The notes: a model not told the origin generated them from the sequence alone. DNA of 64,000 nucleotides from Persicirhabdus sediminis (GCF_016595495.1 NZ_JAENIM010000023.1:1-64000), one strand, 5' to 3'. Shown: positions 15,489 to 25,485, numbered from the stretch's first letter. Made by a program: numbers and translations.

Positions 15489-17660
15489 CTAATCCATCTC
15501 TAGCAAGCTCTTTGCTTTATCACTTTGCAGAATTTCACGCAGAGCAGCCGCATCTGTAACAGGCTGTTTGCAGGTATAATCTTCGCATAGATAAGCTGTT
15601 GTTTTTTCATCTAATGAATCCAGTTTTTGGCTAAATGCCCCCACTGCTCCTTGATTACCCATTACCACAAGCCGAGGTTTATAAACCTGTTGAGCTACCA
15701 CTAACATCTCAACGAGCTGATCATCATCCCCCTCAGCTATCACCAGATGTTGTTTGGCTTTTAGCTGCCTATCCAAAGCTGAGGCCAAAAGACTCATCGA
15801 TGCCGGTGAACTCGACAAGATAGACTGATGCGCGGTGAATGATTTCTCCACTGCTTCTAGCCACTTTTTGTCACCCGTGATTTCAGCTAACAAGTGAAAT
15901 TGCATCGTCCCCACTGAGCTGGCTGTTGGCGTCGCTCCATCGTACTCCCCCTTCAAGCGCAAAACCAAATCATCCCGCTGCGGGCTGTTATAGAATCCAC
16001 CATTTTCTTTATCGTAGAAAACTTCATAGCTGGCGTCTGCTAGTTTGATTGCCATTGCTAGATATGCTGGTTCTAATGAAACTTGATAGATGGCCAAGCT
16101 GGCCTGCAACATATGCAGGTAGCTCAGTGCTTGATCACTATCATCTTTGCGACCTCGGCACCAAACGTGCGCCAATCGATTCGCCTCTGAATCGTGAAGT
16201 TCTTGCACAAGGAACCCATACGCATTTGTCGCTGCATCCAAATATTCAGGCTTCTGTAATACTCGAGATGCTCTAGCTAGTGATGAAATCATCATGCCAT
16301 TCCAGTCCGCTAGAATTTTATCATCAGTGGCAGCTGGAACACGAGCTGCACGGAGCTCACGCATCTTAGCAATGCCGTCAGCTAGAGAATTTCTCTCATC
16401 AGCCGATAGCTCCATAGCTGGATTAGCTAGGTGTAATACGTTCAAGTTAGGCAGCGGGTCAGGATCGCTGAAATCAACAAAGTTTCCAGCTGGAGACATG
16501 CCAAACCATTTCACCACCACATCGCGCTGGTCATCAGTTAGTTCGGCAAGATCGCGCATGGTCCAACAACAAAACTTTCCTTCCTTGCCCTCACTGCCAG
16601 CATCCTGCGCACTATAGAAGGCGCCTTGCTCGTGGCGCATCTCGCGCAATACGTAGCCAATCGTATCCTCAACTACCTGTTTGTATGCAACTTTCCCAGT
16701 GATCAACCAGGCATCTAAGTACAACTCTATCAACTGCGCTTGATCATAGAGCATTTTTTCAAAATGCGGCACCAGCCAAATACCATCGACTGAGTATCGG
16801 TGAAACCCACCACTCAGCTGGTCGTAAATGCCGCCATTCATCATTTTATCACAGGTCAGTAAAACAAACTGACGCGCTTGCGCATCACCACTCTGCAATA
16901 GATATCGAAGGTTAGATACCTGCGGGAATTTTGGTCCTGAAGCATTCCAGCCACCATTTTCCCAGTCTACGCCGCGCATCAACTGGTCGACGGCTAACTT
17001 CAAGTTAGACTCATCTAGCTGACCCGCTGGATTTTCCGCAGCACCAACTTGCAAGCGAGCTATCAGCTGATCATGAAATTCGTTAGCGCTCTTCACCACC
17101 TCAGCGCCCTCATTTTCCCATGCCTGTCCGAGATGGGCAACGACTTGCTTAAATCCAGGCCTGCCATTCTTCGACTGCGGTGGAAAATAGGTGCCACCGT
17201 AGAATGGCTTCAGCTCAGGAGTGAGAAACATGTTCAGTGGCCACCCGCCACCGCCGCCCTGCATGGCATGATAGGCCGCCATGTAAATTGCATCCACATC
17301 GGGACGTTCTTCGCGGTCCACTTTTACACTAATGAAATACTTGTTTAGCACCTCCGCCACCGCTTCATCTTCGAAAGATTCACGCTCCATAACGTGGCAC
17401 CAATGGCAAGTTGAGTAGCCAATGCTTAAAAAAATCGGCTTATTTTGCTTCTTGGCTAGAGCAATTGCCTCCTCTCCCCACGGGTACCAGTCGACCGGGT
17501 TGTAGACATGTTGGGCCAAGTAGGGAGAAGTTGATTGTGCTAGATGATTCATTTTTCGCACATCAGTATCGTCTGAATAAGTAGGAGCCATAAGGGATAG
17601 AGAGATTGTGACTAGGGATGAGACCAATGCTTTTGTCGGGATGATGGCAAGCTGGCGCAT
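15489..17660 (-). CDS. Thioredoxin-domain protein of the YyaL/SPATA20 (DUF255) family, secreted form
   Basis: An N-terminal hydrophobic segment resembles a signal peptide. The family begins at [20 protein letters not shown], which is the usual N-terminus of YyaL proteins. A thioredoxin-like domain follows with a CxxC centre, [16 protein letters not shown], and [10 protein letters not shown]. The remaining 500 residues form the alpha/alpha-barrel glycoside-hydrolase-like part ([31 protein letters not shown]). The biochemical function of the family is not established. At 723 residues it is somewhat longer than cytosolic homologues because of the leader. It is flanked by intergenic AGCTAG words and is probably monocistronic. 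Confidence 0.88.
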   Translation of the reverse strand: MRQLAIIPTKALVSSLVTISLSLMAPTYSDDTDVRKMNHLAQSTSPYLAQHVYNPVDWYPWGEEAIALAKKQNKPIFLSIGYSTCHWCHVMERESFEDEAVAEVLNKYFISVKVDREERPDVDAIYMAAYHAMQGGGGGWPLNMFLTPELKPFYGGTYFPPQSKNGRPGFKQVVAHLGQAWENEGAEVVKSANEFHDQLIARLQVGAAENPAGQLDESNLKLAVDQLMRGVDWENGGWNASGPKFPQVSNLRYLLQSGDAQARQFVLLTCDKMMNGGIYDQLSGGFHRYSVDGIWLVPHFEKMLYDQAQLIELYLDAWLITGKVAYKQVVEDTIGYVLREMRHEQGAFYSAQDAGSEGKEGKFCCWTMRDLAELTDDQRDVVVKWFGMSPAGNFVDFSDPDPLPNLNVLHLANPAMELSADERNSLADGIAKMRELRAARVPAATDDKILADWNGMMISSLARASRVLQKPEYLDAATNAYGFLVQELHDSEANRLAHVWCRGRKDDSDQALSYLHMLQASLAIYQVSLEPAYLAMAIKLADASYEVFYDKENGGFYNSPQRDDLVLRLKGEYDGATPTASSVGTMQFHLLAEITGDKKWLEAVEKSFTAHQSILSSSPASMSLLASALDRQLKAKQHLVIAEGDDDQLVEMLVVAQQVYKPRLVVMGNQGAVGAFSQKLDSLDEKTTAYLCEDYTCKQPVTDAAALREILQSDKAKSLLEMD

Positions 17661-17841
17661 GAATTCAAACTAGCGCTTGATGACCGTCCGACAAGCTTCA
17701 CCTCAAAACATGTAAAAAAAACTCGCGGAGATCATCGCACATTAGTATTGAAGCCGAGCGCCTATCCCCCTAGATTACGCGCTCGATGGTGGAAAATCAG
17801 CTGAGCCACCCGAACAAATCACAACTACCTACGCTACAGTC

Positions 17842-19440
17842 ATGCTAGAAAACATGCGCAAATATACGGGTCTTATGGCCTTCGTGTTCATTCTGCTCGC
17901 AGCAGGATTCTTATTCACCATGAATAGCGGAAGCAATTCCAGCTTAACTGGTGGACCTGCTCTCCTCACTGTGAATGGACAAAAATTCGACCAGAAAACC
18001 TATCAACGTGAAGGCTCCTCAACTATCCAACTGGCAAATGCAGCCATGCTCTACGCCTATGTGCAGCAGCTCGGAGTAGACTGGCAAGAGCTCAGAGGTG
18101 GCAATCTCTCAGCTGAAAGCACTAACCAGTTCATCGCTAACCGTGCGATCACTAAGGCTGAAGCGCAGAAGTTAGGTCTTTACGCTTCTGATGAAGCCGT
18201 CACTAAGTTCCTTCACGAGCGTTCTATCTTCTCCATGGGTGGTGAATTTGATCAAGCTGCCTACAACGACTTCGTTTCAGAAAGACTGCCACGCATCGGC
18301 ATGCGCGAGTCTGACCTGCTCGAACTCTTCCGCGACCAGCTGATTTTCCAACAACTCGTCGATCTCATTGGCGGCAACATGCAAGCGCCTCTCGATGGAT
18401 TCACGACTGACTTCCAGTCAGACCAACAGCTGGTTACTGTAGAAAAAATCACTTTCGACCGCGACGAGTTTGTTAAACAACAAAACCCTAGCGAAGAAGA
18501 AGTGAAAGCATTCTGGGAAGAAAACCGCGACCGTTGGCTCACCGACGAACAGCGCAAAATCTCATATGTGATTTTCAACTCTACATTACCTGAAGACAAA
18601 GAAGGTGATGCTGCGCTCAGCGAAACTGAAAAAGAAGCTGCCCGTGCCGAACACGTAAAGCAAGTTAACCGCAACGTAGAACTAGTCTCAGACCAGATCG
18701 ATGCTAGCCACGGTAAAGAATTCAAAGCAGCTGTGGAATCTAATGGCTACAAGCTAACTGAAACTGAACTCTTCACTCGCGGCACCGTGCCAGCTGAGCT
18801 GATGGTGCCAGTTAACAGCCGAGACAATAAGTACAGACTCCTATCAGATGCTATCTTCGATGATGCCATCTGGGAAAATACTCTCTACGAGCGCGTTTCT
18901 GACCCAATCTCTATCGGCGACAAAAACTTTGTTATCTTCCAGATCACCGAGCGTGTCGAACCACAAGTTAAGGAATTTGAAGCCGCTAAAGTACAAGCTA
19001 AAGCTGAACTCATCGCCGAAAATGCAGACAAAGCCGTGGCCGACGCTGCAGCTGCAGCCCTCGCGTCTATCAACGAAAAGGTAGCTGCTGGCAAATCATT
19101 CGAAGATGCAGCTAAAGAACTCGAGCTCGAAGTGGTTAAAGTTGACACCTTCGGCATTCGTGGTGGTGATCGTCCACAGAACGAAAACAATCCTAACCTT
19201 GTTTTCAACGCAGCTAAGAAACTCAACCCAAACCAAGTTTCTGAAGTTCTCACTGACCGCGACCGCGCATTCTTCATCCACCTCGTCAAGCGCGAGCTCG
19301 AAGATAGCGAAAGCAACCGCAACCAGCTAGAACAGGCATACGAAACCTACAATACTAGCCTCAGCTACTACATCTTCAGCAACTGGCTGCGCGAGCAATT
19401 CGCCGCGGCTAAGGTGACTGGCCGCCAAGTGAGCAACTAA
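17842..19440 (+). CDS. PpiD/SurA-type periplasmic folding factor
   Basis: The 532-residue protein has an N-terminal membrane anchor (KYTGLMAFVFILLAAGFLF), then a SurA_N-type chaperone region starting LLTVNGQKFDQKTYQRE, and long charged helices rich in Glu/Ala/Lys. This is the layout of PpiD, a membrane-anchored periplasmic chaperone with a parvulin-like domain. The parvulin domain (about 230-430) is poorly conserved, so peptidyl-prolyl isomerase activity is doubtful while a chaperone role is likely. Alternative reading: SurA-like foldase. It is followed by a strong terminator before metG. Confidence 0.8.
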   Translation: MLENMRKYTGLMAFVFILLAAGFLFTMNSGSNSSLTGGPALLTVNGQKFDQKTYQREGSSTIQLANAAMLYAYVQQLGVDWQELRGGNLSAESTNQFIANRAITKAEAQKLGLYASDEAVTKFLHERSIFSMGGEFDQAAYNDFVSERLPRIGMRESDLLELFRDQLIFQQLVDLIGGNMQAPLDGFTTDFQSDQQLVTVEKITFDRDEFVKQQNPSEEEVKAFWEENRDRWLTDEQRKISYVIFNSTLPEDKEGDAALSETEKEAARAEHVKQVNRNVELVSDQIDASHGKEFKAAVESNGYKLTETELFTRGTVPAELMVPVNSRDNKYRLLSDAIFDDAIWENTLYERVSDPISIGDKNFVIFQITERVEPQVKEFEAAKVQAKAELIAENADKAVADAAAAALASINEKVAAGKSFEDAAKELELEVVKVDTFGIRGGDRPQNENNPNLVFNAAKKLNPNQVSEVLTDRDRAFFIHLVKRELEDSESNRNQLEQAYETYNTSLSYYIFSNWLREQFAAAKVTGRQVSN

Positions 19441-19475
19441 TTTGCTTCACTAGCCAGACCAACAATCAATCAACA

Positions 19476-19502
19476 AAATGCCTGGTTCAGCCAGGCATTT
19501 TA
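19476..19502 (+). terminator. Rho-independent terminator of the PpiD-like gene
   Basis: AAATGCCTGG pairs perfectly with CCAGGCATTT around TTCAG. The T tract is short (TTTTATTT). Confidence 0.8.
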
Positions 19503-19543
19503 TTTCTAACCCAACTACTCTAACCTCTTTCATAAGCCAAATC

Positions 19544-21112
19544 ATGTTCTTTGCCACAACAGCAATCGACTACACTAACGGAGCTCCACACATTGGCCAC
19601 GCGTACGAAAAGGTACTCACCGATGTGATCTGTCGCTACCGCCGCCTAGCTGGAGATGAAGTTTTCTTCCTCACCGGCGTGGACCAGCACGGACAAAAAG
19701 TCCAACAGACAGCTGAAAAAGAAGGTGTCAATCCAGCTACCTTCTGCAAAAAGAATACCAAGAAGTTCCTCAACCTGTGGAAAAAACTTGGCCTGCAATA
19801 CGACGGCTGGGCTGAAACAATCGACGCCAGACACAAAGCTTGTGTGCAAACGATCCTGAACGATCTGCACGACCGCGGCCAGCTATACAAAAAGGCTTAC
19901 AAAGGATTTTACTCCGTTCGCCAAGAACAATTCCTAACCGACAAAGAGCGTGGTGAAGACGGTGAGTTTGGCGCTGAATGGGGCGAAGTAGTAGAAATCG
20001 AAGAAGAAAACTGGTACTTCAAACTCAGCGAACACGTCGCTTGGCTGCGCCAGTTTGTTGAGTCTAACGAAGACTTCATCATTCCAGCATTCCGCCGCAG
20101 TGAAGTCCTCAATGCCATTGAGCGCGCTGAAGGAAATGACCTGTGTATTTCTCGCCCGAAGTCACGCCTACGTTGGGGCATCGAGCTTCCATTCGACACC
20201 GACTACGTCACCTACGTTTGGTTTGACGCGTTGATCAACTACATCTCATTTGCTGGCTACCTAGCAGCAGACGACGCTGAGCTTCCAGAATTCGAAAAAC
20301 TCTGGCCAGCTAACATCCACGTGATAGGCAAAGACATCATGGTGCCATCACACTCTATCTACTGGCCAATCATGCTCAAAGCTATTGGCTTCACAGACGA
20401 GCAAATGCCACAACTCCTCGTTCACGGCTGGTGGAACATCAAAGGTGAGAAGATGTCTAAATCACTTGGCAACGTCGTCGATCCAGACGTGCTCGCCGAC
20501 AAATTTGGTACCGATGCACTGCGCTACTACCTCGTTCGCGACATCATCACCGGTAAAGACGCCGACTTCAACCTCGACCGTCTCATCACTCTCTACAATA
20601 CCGAGCTAGCTAACAGCCTCGGCAACCTCTGTAACCGCTCGCTCAATATGACCAAGCGATTCCTTGGTGGCGAGCTGAAGTCATTTGAGTACGATAGTGA
20701 TGACTGTATCGCCCTACGTGAATCACTAACAAAGTCAACCGCCGACTACCACGAAGCGATGCAAAAGTACGATACCTCAGCGGCAATGCGAGCTATCTAC
20801 TCGCACGTTAGCTACTGCGATGGCTTCGCCCAGCGCAACGCACCGTGGGAGCTAGCCAAACACGAAGACAAACAGGACCAGCTAGCAGCCGTTCTCTATC
20901 ACATGGTAGAAAGCGTTGCTCACATCAGCATTCTGCTAAGCCCAGTACTGCCTGAGTGCAGCGCAAAAATCCAAAGCCAGCTCCTCAAGCCTGAACTCTC
21001 TGAGCTACTGCTTGACCAACTGAAATGGGGATTGATGCAAGCCGGCGACCAAACTGGTAAACCAAAACCAGTCTTCCCACGTATCGTCGTAGAAGAACTA
21101 CCAGCTGAATAG
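19544..21112 (+). CDS. metG: Methionyl-tRNA synthetase
   Basis: Charges tRNA-Met with methionine. The start at 19544 (MFFATTAIDYTNGAPHIGHA) is chosen because class I MetRS begins almost directly with this segment; the frame is open upstream into the preceding terminator. HIGH appears as PHIGHAYE and KMSKS as GEKMSKSLGN. The connective region shows no Cys pairs, so this is a zinc-free form. The 522-residue length shows that the C-terminal EMAP/Trbp111 dimerisation domain is absent. It is followed by a terminator that lies inside the first copy of a 57-bp direct repeat. Confidence 0.96.
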   Translation: MFFATTAIDYTNGAPHIGHAYEKVLTDVICRYRRLAGDEVFFLTGVDQHGQKVQQTAEKEGVNPATFCKKNTKKFLNLWKKLGLQYDGWAETIDARHKACVQTILNDLHDRGQLYKKAYKGFYSVRQEQFLTDKERGEDGEFGAEWGEVVEIEEENWYFKLSEHVAWLRQFVESNEDFIIPAFRRSEVLNAIERAEGNDLCISRPKSRLRWGIELPFDTDYVTYVWFDALINYISFAGYLAADDAELPEFEKLWPANIHVIGKDIMVPSHSIYWPIMLKAIGFTDEQMPQLLVHGWWNIKGEKMSKSLGNVVDPDVLADKFGTDALRYYLVRDIITGKDADFNLDRLITLYNTELANSLGNLCNRSLNMTKRFLGGELKSFEYDSDDCIALRESLTKSTADYHEAMQKYDTSAAMRAIYSHVSYCDGFAQRNAPWELAKHEDKQDQLAAVLYHMVESVAHISILLSPVLPECSAKIQSQLLKPELSELLLDQLKWGLMQAGDQTGKPKPVFPRIVVEELPAE

Positions 21113-21133
21113 CCCACCTATCAGCTCAATATT

Positions 21134-21190
21134 CCAGCTAGCTGGAAATACAATCTAGCAAAAAGCCGAAGCTCATCGCTTCGGCTTTTT
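21134..21190 (+). repeat. 57-bp direct repeat, copy 1, containing the metG terminator
   Basis: It runs from CCAGCTAGCTGGAAATACAA to the first Ts of the terminator tract. It matches 24278-24334 at all but one position (T to A, turning CTGG into CAGG). A third partial match, TAGCTGGACATACAATC, lies at about 21210. The two full copies bracket the ubiquitin-like/DUF4132 gene pair. Confidence 0.92.
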
Positions 21191-21192
21191 TT
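21163..21192 (+). terminator. Rho-independent terminator after metG
   Basis: Stem AAGCCGAAGC with GCTTCGGCTT, loop TCATC, followed by T7. Confidence 0.92.
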
Positions 21193-21261
21193 GTATCTGA
21201 AAATCATTAGCTGGACATACAATCACACTAATCATTAGAGTGAGATAAAAGCAGACACAAC

Positions 21262-21687
21262 ATGCCGACCGTAACTATATCAGACGAAAAATTAGGCTCA
21301 GGTTCCAGCGCTAGCTCTAAGATGACCATCTCATTCTTGGACGAATCCATGACGGTACGAGAACTCATTAAAGAGCGAATCTACCAAGAAGTCGCAGAGT
21401 ACAATCTATCAATTACTCAAGAAACTAAGCAACCAACACTTCTCATCACACCAAACAGGGATGAGCAACGCCTAAACGCAGGCTCAGATAACAGCCGCAA
21501 AAAGAAACCCAAGCCGCAGCCAGTCGATTGGCTGCAGCAATACGATACCGCCTGTGATGCCTTTGAAAGGAATGGCTTCTTTATCGTCATAGGAGAAAAG
21601 CAAGTTAGCGATCTGGATGAAGTGGTTTCTCTCACTGCTAACACAGATGTAAGCTTCGTGAAACTCACACCCTTAATTGGAGGTTAA
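21262..21687 (+). CDS. Ubiquitin-like (beta-grasp) protein ending in Gly-Gly
   Basis: The 141-residue protein reads as a split beta-grasp fold. A first strand pair and helix comprise MTISFLDESMTVRELIKERI (about 21-40). A variable, basic middle follows (SRKKKPKPQPVDW). A second half, GFFIVIGEKQVSDLDEVVSL and then VSFVKLTPLIGG, ends exactly at Gly-Gly. The strand order, the T-V-R-E-L-I helix start and the terminal L-x-P-L-x-G-G parallel ThiS, MoaD and ubiquitin-like modifiers, whose C-terminal GG is activated or conjugated. The next gene overlaps it by one base if it starts at 21687. From memory, short proteins of this shape accompany DUF4132-type genes; I cannot check it here. No E1, E2 or JAB-like gene is visible in the window. 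Confidence 0.68.
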   Translation: MPTVTISDEKLGSGSSASSKMTISFLDESMTVRELIKERIYQEVAEYNLSITQETKQPTLLITPNRDEQRLNAGSDNSRKKKPKPQPVDWLQQYDTACDAFERNGFFIVIGEKQVSDLDEVVSLTANTDVSFVKLTPLIGG

Positions 21688-21692
21688 TGATT

Positions 21693-24245
21693 ATGTGCAA
21701 AATTGAAAATCTACTAGAGCAATACCTACGGTCAGTTGAAAACATCTCACCACACGATAGTGAACGAATCACCTCACACCCAAGCTGCAAAGCTCTGCTA
21801 GATCTCCCCCCTTCCGAGCAAGTAGAATTAACATCTCTATTATGCCAGCATTATGATTCAATCAGCAAGGCTATGGAGCTTCCGGAAAGCAAGCGAGCTG
21901 CGGCTCTCGCTGACAGGGTAAATATAAAGCTAATTCTAGCCAGCCTACTACGAAGGAAATTACCCTTCACTGATAGTGTTCTACGGCAAGTCGCCACAGT
22001 TCTTGCTCAGTTAAGCAGCTGGGGATCCTGCCCTCAGGCCTACTTTGGCACTACAGTTAGTAGATACCAGAAATCTGGAAAAGAGCTTTCGCCCCGACTC
22101 ATTGACGCCTGCGCAAAGCTGATCAAACAATGGGGAAACGGCAACCCTGAGCAGAAGAAATGGGCTGCAAAACTTAGGGATCCACTAGGAGACGACTTCA
22201 AAGAGTTGCCTAAAAACCCTATCAACAAGAACGGCGAAGTATTTGCTGAAGCCCTATTAGATGACCTCGAAGAGATGAACGACACCTCACATATACAGTG
22301 GGTTACTCTCATTGATCATGCCTCAGACAGCCAACCAGGTAGCCCAACGAAAAAATGGCTGCGCACCGCTGAGAAACACATTGACGCTATAGGACAACAA
22401 TCAGTCTGTAACAACCTTATCAAATGGTTTCCACTAATCGACAAACCGTCTACAGCTGAAGACTCTGATGAAGAGACATACTATTTAGACAGCTCACTAT
22501 TATTCTGTGAACCCCACTTAGCTGTACTTAAAGGTTTAGCTTGGACGGCCGCGCTCGTAGCAAATGACGAGCTAACTAGAGTCATTGGCGAAGCTGGCAT
22601 AAGCAGCTACAAAAAGGTACCTGGCATTGGTGCCAGAGCTACTCGTGTAGGGAACGCATGTGTCTGGGCTCTTGGACACATTGGCTCAGACTGCGCTCTA
22701 GCACATCTTGCCCTAATGAAAACCAAAGTAAAATTTGGCACTGCCCAGAAAAGTATTCAAAAAGCACTCGTCAAGCTAGCAGCTCAAATCAATGTCACTA
22801 CTGACGAGTTAGAAGAAATGAGCGTTCCTGAATACGGCTTAACTGAGGTTGGTGGCTATCAAGAGCAGTTAGGAGAATACACTGCAGTTGTCACCGTCAT
22901 TGATAAAAAACCAACCTTGAGCTTCATTAACCCAAAGGGGAAAGCTATCAAGTCAGTGCCTGCAGCAGTCAGAGCTGATTATGGAGAAGAACTAAAAGAG
23001 CTCAGAGCGAGCCTTAAAGATCTTGAAAAGATGATTAGCGCACAGAGAGAGCGGCTAGATAACATCTTCCTGCTAGAAAAGTCTTGGTCGTATTCAATCT
23101 GGAGCGAAAGATATTTGAACCACCCTGTCGTAGGCATACTTGCACGACGACTGATCTGGACTTTGACATTAGACGGTAAGATGACTGAAGCAATTTGGCT
23201 AGAAGGAGGTTTAAAGGACATCAATGGAGTGGAGGTTGATATTGATATCAATAATACCACCGTCCAAATATGGCACCCTATCAACTCTGAAGCTGATGTC
23301 GTCATGGAGTGGAGACGCTTTCTATTTGAATATATGATTCAGCAACCATTCAAGCAAGCTCACCGAGAAGTTTACTTGCTCACGGATGCTGAGAAAAATA
23401 CCGAGATATACTCCAACCGCTTTGCATCACATATACTCAAACAGCACCAATTTAGTTCACTTTGCGCCATTAGAGGCTGGAAAAACAAACTACGCATGAT
23501 GGTAGACGACTGCTACCCGCCCGCCTATAAAGAACTACCTAACTATGGATTGCGTGCTGAATTCTGGATCGAAGGTATTGGCGATGACTGGCACGAAGAT
23601 TACGTCGTTGATTCAGGAGCATACCGCTATCTATCTACTGATCAGGTTCGTTTCTATAAAATCGACTCCCCCTTACTATATGCTCATGCTTGCGGAGGCT
23701 CATACGGTCAAGGTTGGGGAAATGAAACTAGTGAAGCCCCGCTAGACATAGAAGACATCCCGCCATTAGTTCTATCTGAAATCTTACGAGACGTTGACCT
23801 CTTTGTTGGTGTAACCAGCGTTGGCAATGACCCTAATTGGAGTGACGGCGGCCCAAATGGAAGTTTCCAAAATTATTGGAATGAGCAATCATTTGGTAAC
23901 TTAGGCGAAACCGCTGAGATGAGAAAAGAAATTCTCCAACATCTACTTCCGAAACTCAAAATCGCAGACCGATGTGAACTAGAAGGAAAATTCCTCAAAG
24001 TAAAAGGGTCAATACGTTCCTACAAAATTCATCTAGGTAGCGGAAATATTCTGATGACGCCAAATGACCAGTATTTGTGCATCGTCAAAGCTCCATCCAG
24101 AGTTTCTAGTAAAAATATAGTATTCTTGCCGTTTTCAGGCGACGACAAGTTATCGGTAATCTTATCCAAAGCATTTATGTTAGCTGATGATGATAAAATA
24201 AAAGACAGCACTATCCTATCACAAATCAACAGAGACTTCGTCTAG
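21693..24245 (+). CDS. DUF4132/MolR-like protein (C-terminal DUF7737-type domain)
   Basis: The ATG at 21693 is preferred to the one at 21687 because GGAGG at 21679-21683 gives a 9-base spacing to it. The 850-residue protein has an all-helical, repeat-like first half (about 1-400). A middle region follows with WSYSIWSERYLNHPVVGILA (about residue 470) and HREVYLLTDAEKNT. The C-terminal domain contains YKIHLGSGNILMTPNDQYLC, which I recognise as the end of DUF4132-type (YehI/MolR-related) proteins. Biochemical function is unknown. It is translationally linked to the ubiquitin-like gene and the pair lies between 57-bp direct repeats. Its base composition appears richer in A+T than that of the neighbouring housekeeping genes. 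Confidence 0.8.
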   Translation: MCKIENLLEQYLRSVENISPHDSERITSHPSCKALLDLPPSEQVELTSLLCQHYDSISKAMELPESKRAAALADRVNIKLILASLLRRKLPFTDSVLRQVATVLAQLSSWGSCPQAYFGTTVSRYQKSGKELSPRLIDACAKLIKQWGNGNPEQKKWAAKLRDPLGDDFKELPKNPINKNGEVFAEALLDDLEEMNDTSHIQWVTLIDHASDSQPGSPTKKWLRTAEKHIDAIGQQSVCNNLIKWFPLIDKPSTAEDSDEETYYLDSSLLFCEPHLAVLKGLAWTAALVANDELTRVIGEAGISSYKKVPGIGARATRVGNACVWALGHIGSDCALAHLALMKTKVKFGTAQKSIQKALVKLAAQINVTTDELEEMSVPEYGLTEVGGYQEQLGEYTAVVTVIDKKPTLSFINPKGKAIKSVPAAVRADYGEELKELRASLKDLEKMISAQRERLDNIFLLEKSWSYSIWSERYLNHPVVGILARRLIWTLTLDGKMTEAIWLEGGLKDINGVEVDIDINNTTVQIWHPINSEADVVMEWRRFLFEYMIQQPFKQAHREVYLLTDAEKNTEIYSNRFASHILKQHQFSSLCAIRGWKNKLRMMVDDCYPPAYKELPNYGLRAEFWIEGIGDDWHEDYVVDSGAYRYLSTDQVRFYKIDSPLLYAHACGGSYGQGWGNETSEAPLDIEDIPPLVLSEILRDVDLFVGVTSVGNDPNWSDGGPNGSFQNYWNEQSFGNLGETAEMRKEILQHLLPKLKIADRCELEGKFLKVKGSIRSYKIHLGSGNILMTPNDQYLCIVKAPSRVSSKNIVFLPFSGDDKLSVILSKAFMLADDDKIKDSTILSQINRDFV

Positions 24246-24277
24246 CTATTACACATTAACAAACTCGTACCCACCAT

Positions 24278-24334
24278 CCAGCTAGCAGGAAATACAATCT
24301 AGCAAAAAGCCGAAGCTCATCGCTTCGGCTTTTT
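24278..24334 (+). repeat. 57-bp direct repeat, copy 2, containing the terminator of the DUF4132 gene
   Basis: It is identical to 21134-21190 except for one base. It starts 33 bases after the DUF4132 stop codon and brings the same terminator hairpin. Confidence 0.92.
24304..24334 (+). terminator. Rho-independent terminator after the DUF4132 gene
   Basis: Same hairpin as after metG (AAGCCGAAGC with GCTTCGGCTT), followed by T5. The convergent VWA gene ends at 24455. Confidence 0.9.
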
Positions 24335-24454
24335 CATTGCTAGTCACATCAGCTAGAAACTACATTATTTAGAACCAGTGATAGAAAATTAGCTGCGAGC
24401 CAGCTAAGCCCACAGCTAATCACTCCTATCAATGAAAACGACTGGTTTTCATTA

Positions 24455-25318
24455 TTATTTACTCCTTCTCCACAAAAGACTGATGCCACCTAAGGCTACG
24501 AGCAATATAGAACTCGGTTCAGGAACGGCCTGTGATGCGCTAGCACCAGCACCTACCTCTGAGACTAACTTCTTCTCTAATGAGCTCTGCACATCAGAAA
24601 AGGTATCCGTAGGTTGGGCAAAAGCATCCACACCGCCAGCCTCTCCACCAATGACGTAAGTTTCATAATAGCCAACCAAATCGCCACCAGCATTACCGAT
24701 AGGCAGACCATTAATCATGTCGACGCCGGATGCTAGAGCCGCTTCTGAAGCGGCCTTCACATTGAGGGCTCGGTTAACATTGTCGGGCGGAGTATTGTTA
24801 TCGTAGCCGTCGCCTGAGATATCAATAATCTGCGAAATGGAAGTGAATCCATTGTCAGTTAGGCCGCCAGTTTCAGTACCGAAGGTTGTGGCACCATATT
24901 CCAAAGCCGAGCCAATGGCCGTCATGCCACTGTATGGGCGGACCGTCTGGCTGATAGCGTCCGCAAAGGCATTCGCTGATTCAGAGCTATTGATCGCTGT
25001 CCAATTAACAGCCATCGCCTGATCACTGCTGCCAGACCAAAATGCTAGAGCGACGGCAATCGTACCTTCGCTGCCAGCTTGAATCGCACTCAGCACATCG
25101 GAACTTCGAAATGCCTCTGCGTAACCTTGCATCATTAGATTGTATTCGTTAGAATCAACACTGCCTGATACATCAACAAGTAACAGGAGCTCAGTATCTA
25201 CTATCGTGGCCGCCTGCAACTGAAGGGTCGCGCAAGAAAGCATGGCGACCACCGAAGCTGAAGCGAACATTTTCGAGCCTGAGTCCAATCGCTGTTGGAT
25301 ATTTTTTATGTTCATCAT
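24455..25318 (-). CDS. Secreted VWA (DUF1194-like) protein with PEP-CTERM tail
   Basis: Signal peptide (to about residue 37, cleavage near LQAA), then a von Willebrand factor A domain with an intact MIDAS start, DVSGS (residues 49-53), and downstream IIDISGDGYDNN. The C-terminus has a PEP-CTERM sorting tail (AVPEPSS, ILLVALGGISLLW, RRSK). DUF1194-type VWA proteins with this tail are common in PEP-CTERM organisms; they are thought to be surface or matrix proteins binding a partner through a metal ion. A sigma54 promoter at 25381-25398 and two palindromes further upstream put it under NtrC-type control. Start could be the first or second Met (25318 or 25315). Confidence 0.9.
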   Translation of the reverse strand: MMNIKNIQQRLDSGSKMFASASVVAMLSCATLQLQAATIVDTELLLLVDVSGSVDSNEYNLMMQGYAEAFRSSDVLSAIQAGSEGTIAVALAFWSGSSDQAMAVNWTAINSSESANAFADAISQTVRPYSGMTAIGSALEYGATTFGTETGGLTDNGFTSISQIIDISGDGYDNNTPPDNVNRALNVKAASEAALASGVDMINGLPIGNAGGDLVGYYETYVIGGEAGGVDAFAQPTDTFSDVQSSLEKKLVSEVGAGASASQAVPEPSSILLVALGGISLLWRRSK

Positions 25319-25379
25319 TCTTAGGGGTTATGAGGTATCGGGTTAATTGAGCACCTATATAGAAGCTCAGCCCCATTCA

Positions 25380-25398
25380 TTGCACACACTATGCCAAT
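25380..25398 (-). promoter_or_regulatory. Sigma54 (-24/-12) promoter of the VWA/PEP-CTERM gene
   Basis: On the minus strand TTGGCATAGTGTGTGCAAT has TGGCA, then GG-N10-GC spacing exactly as required, and TGCAA at -12. The start would lie near 25370, giving a leader of about 50 bases before the ATG at 25318. Confidence 0.75.
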
Positions 25399-25485
25399 CT
25401 AAATAGCCCCACTGGCAAACCCCCATTCCATATAGCATAATTTAGATATCCGCGAAATTTGCTGTGATCACAAGAATCTCAAAAG

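Noticed and set aside
21262-24245. Toxin-antitoxin or restriction system
   Set aside because: Gene order and length are compatible with a small cargo module, but no toxin, nuclease, methyltransferase or P-loop motif is visible in either protein.
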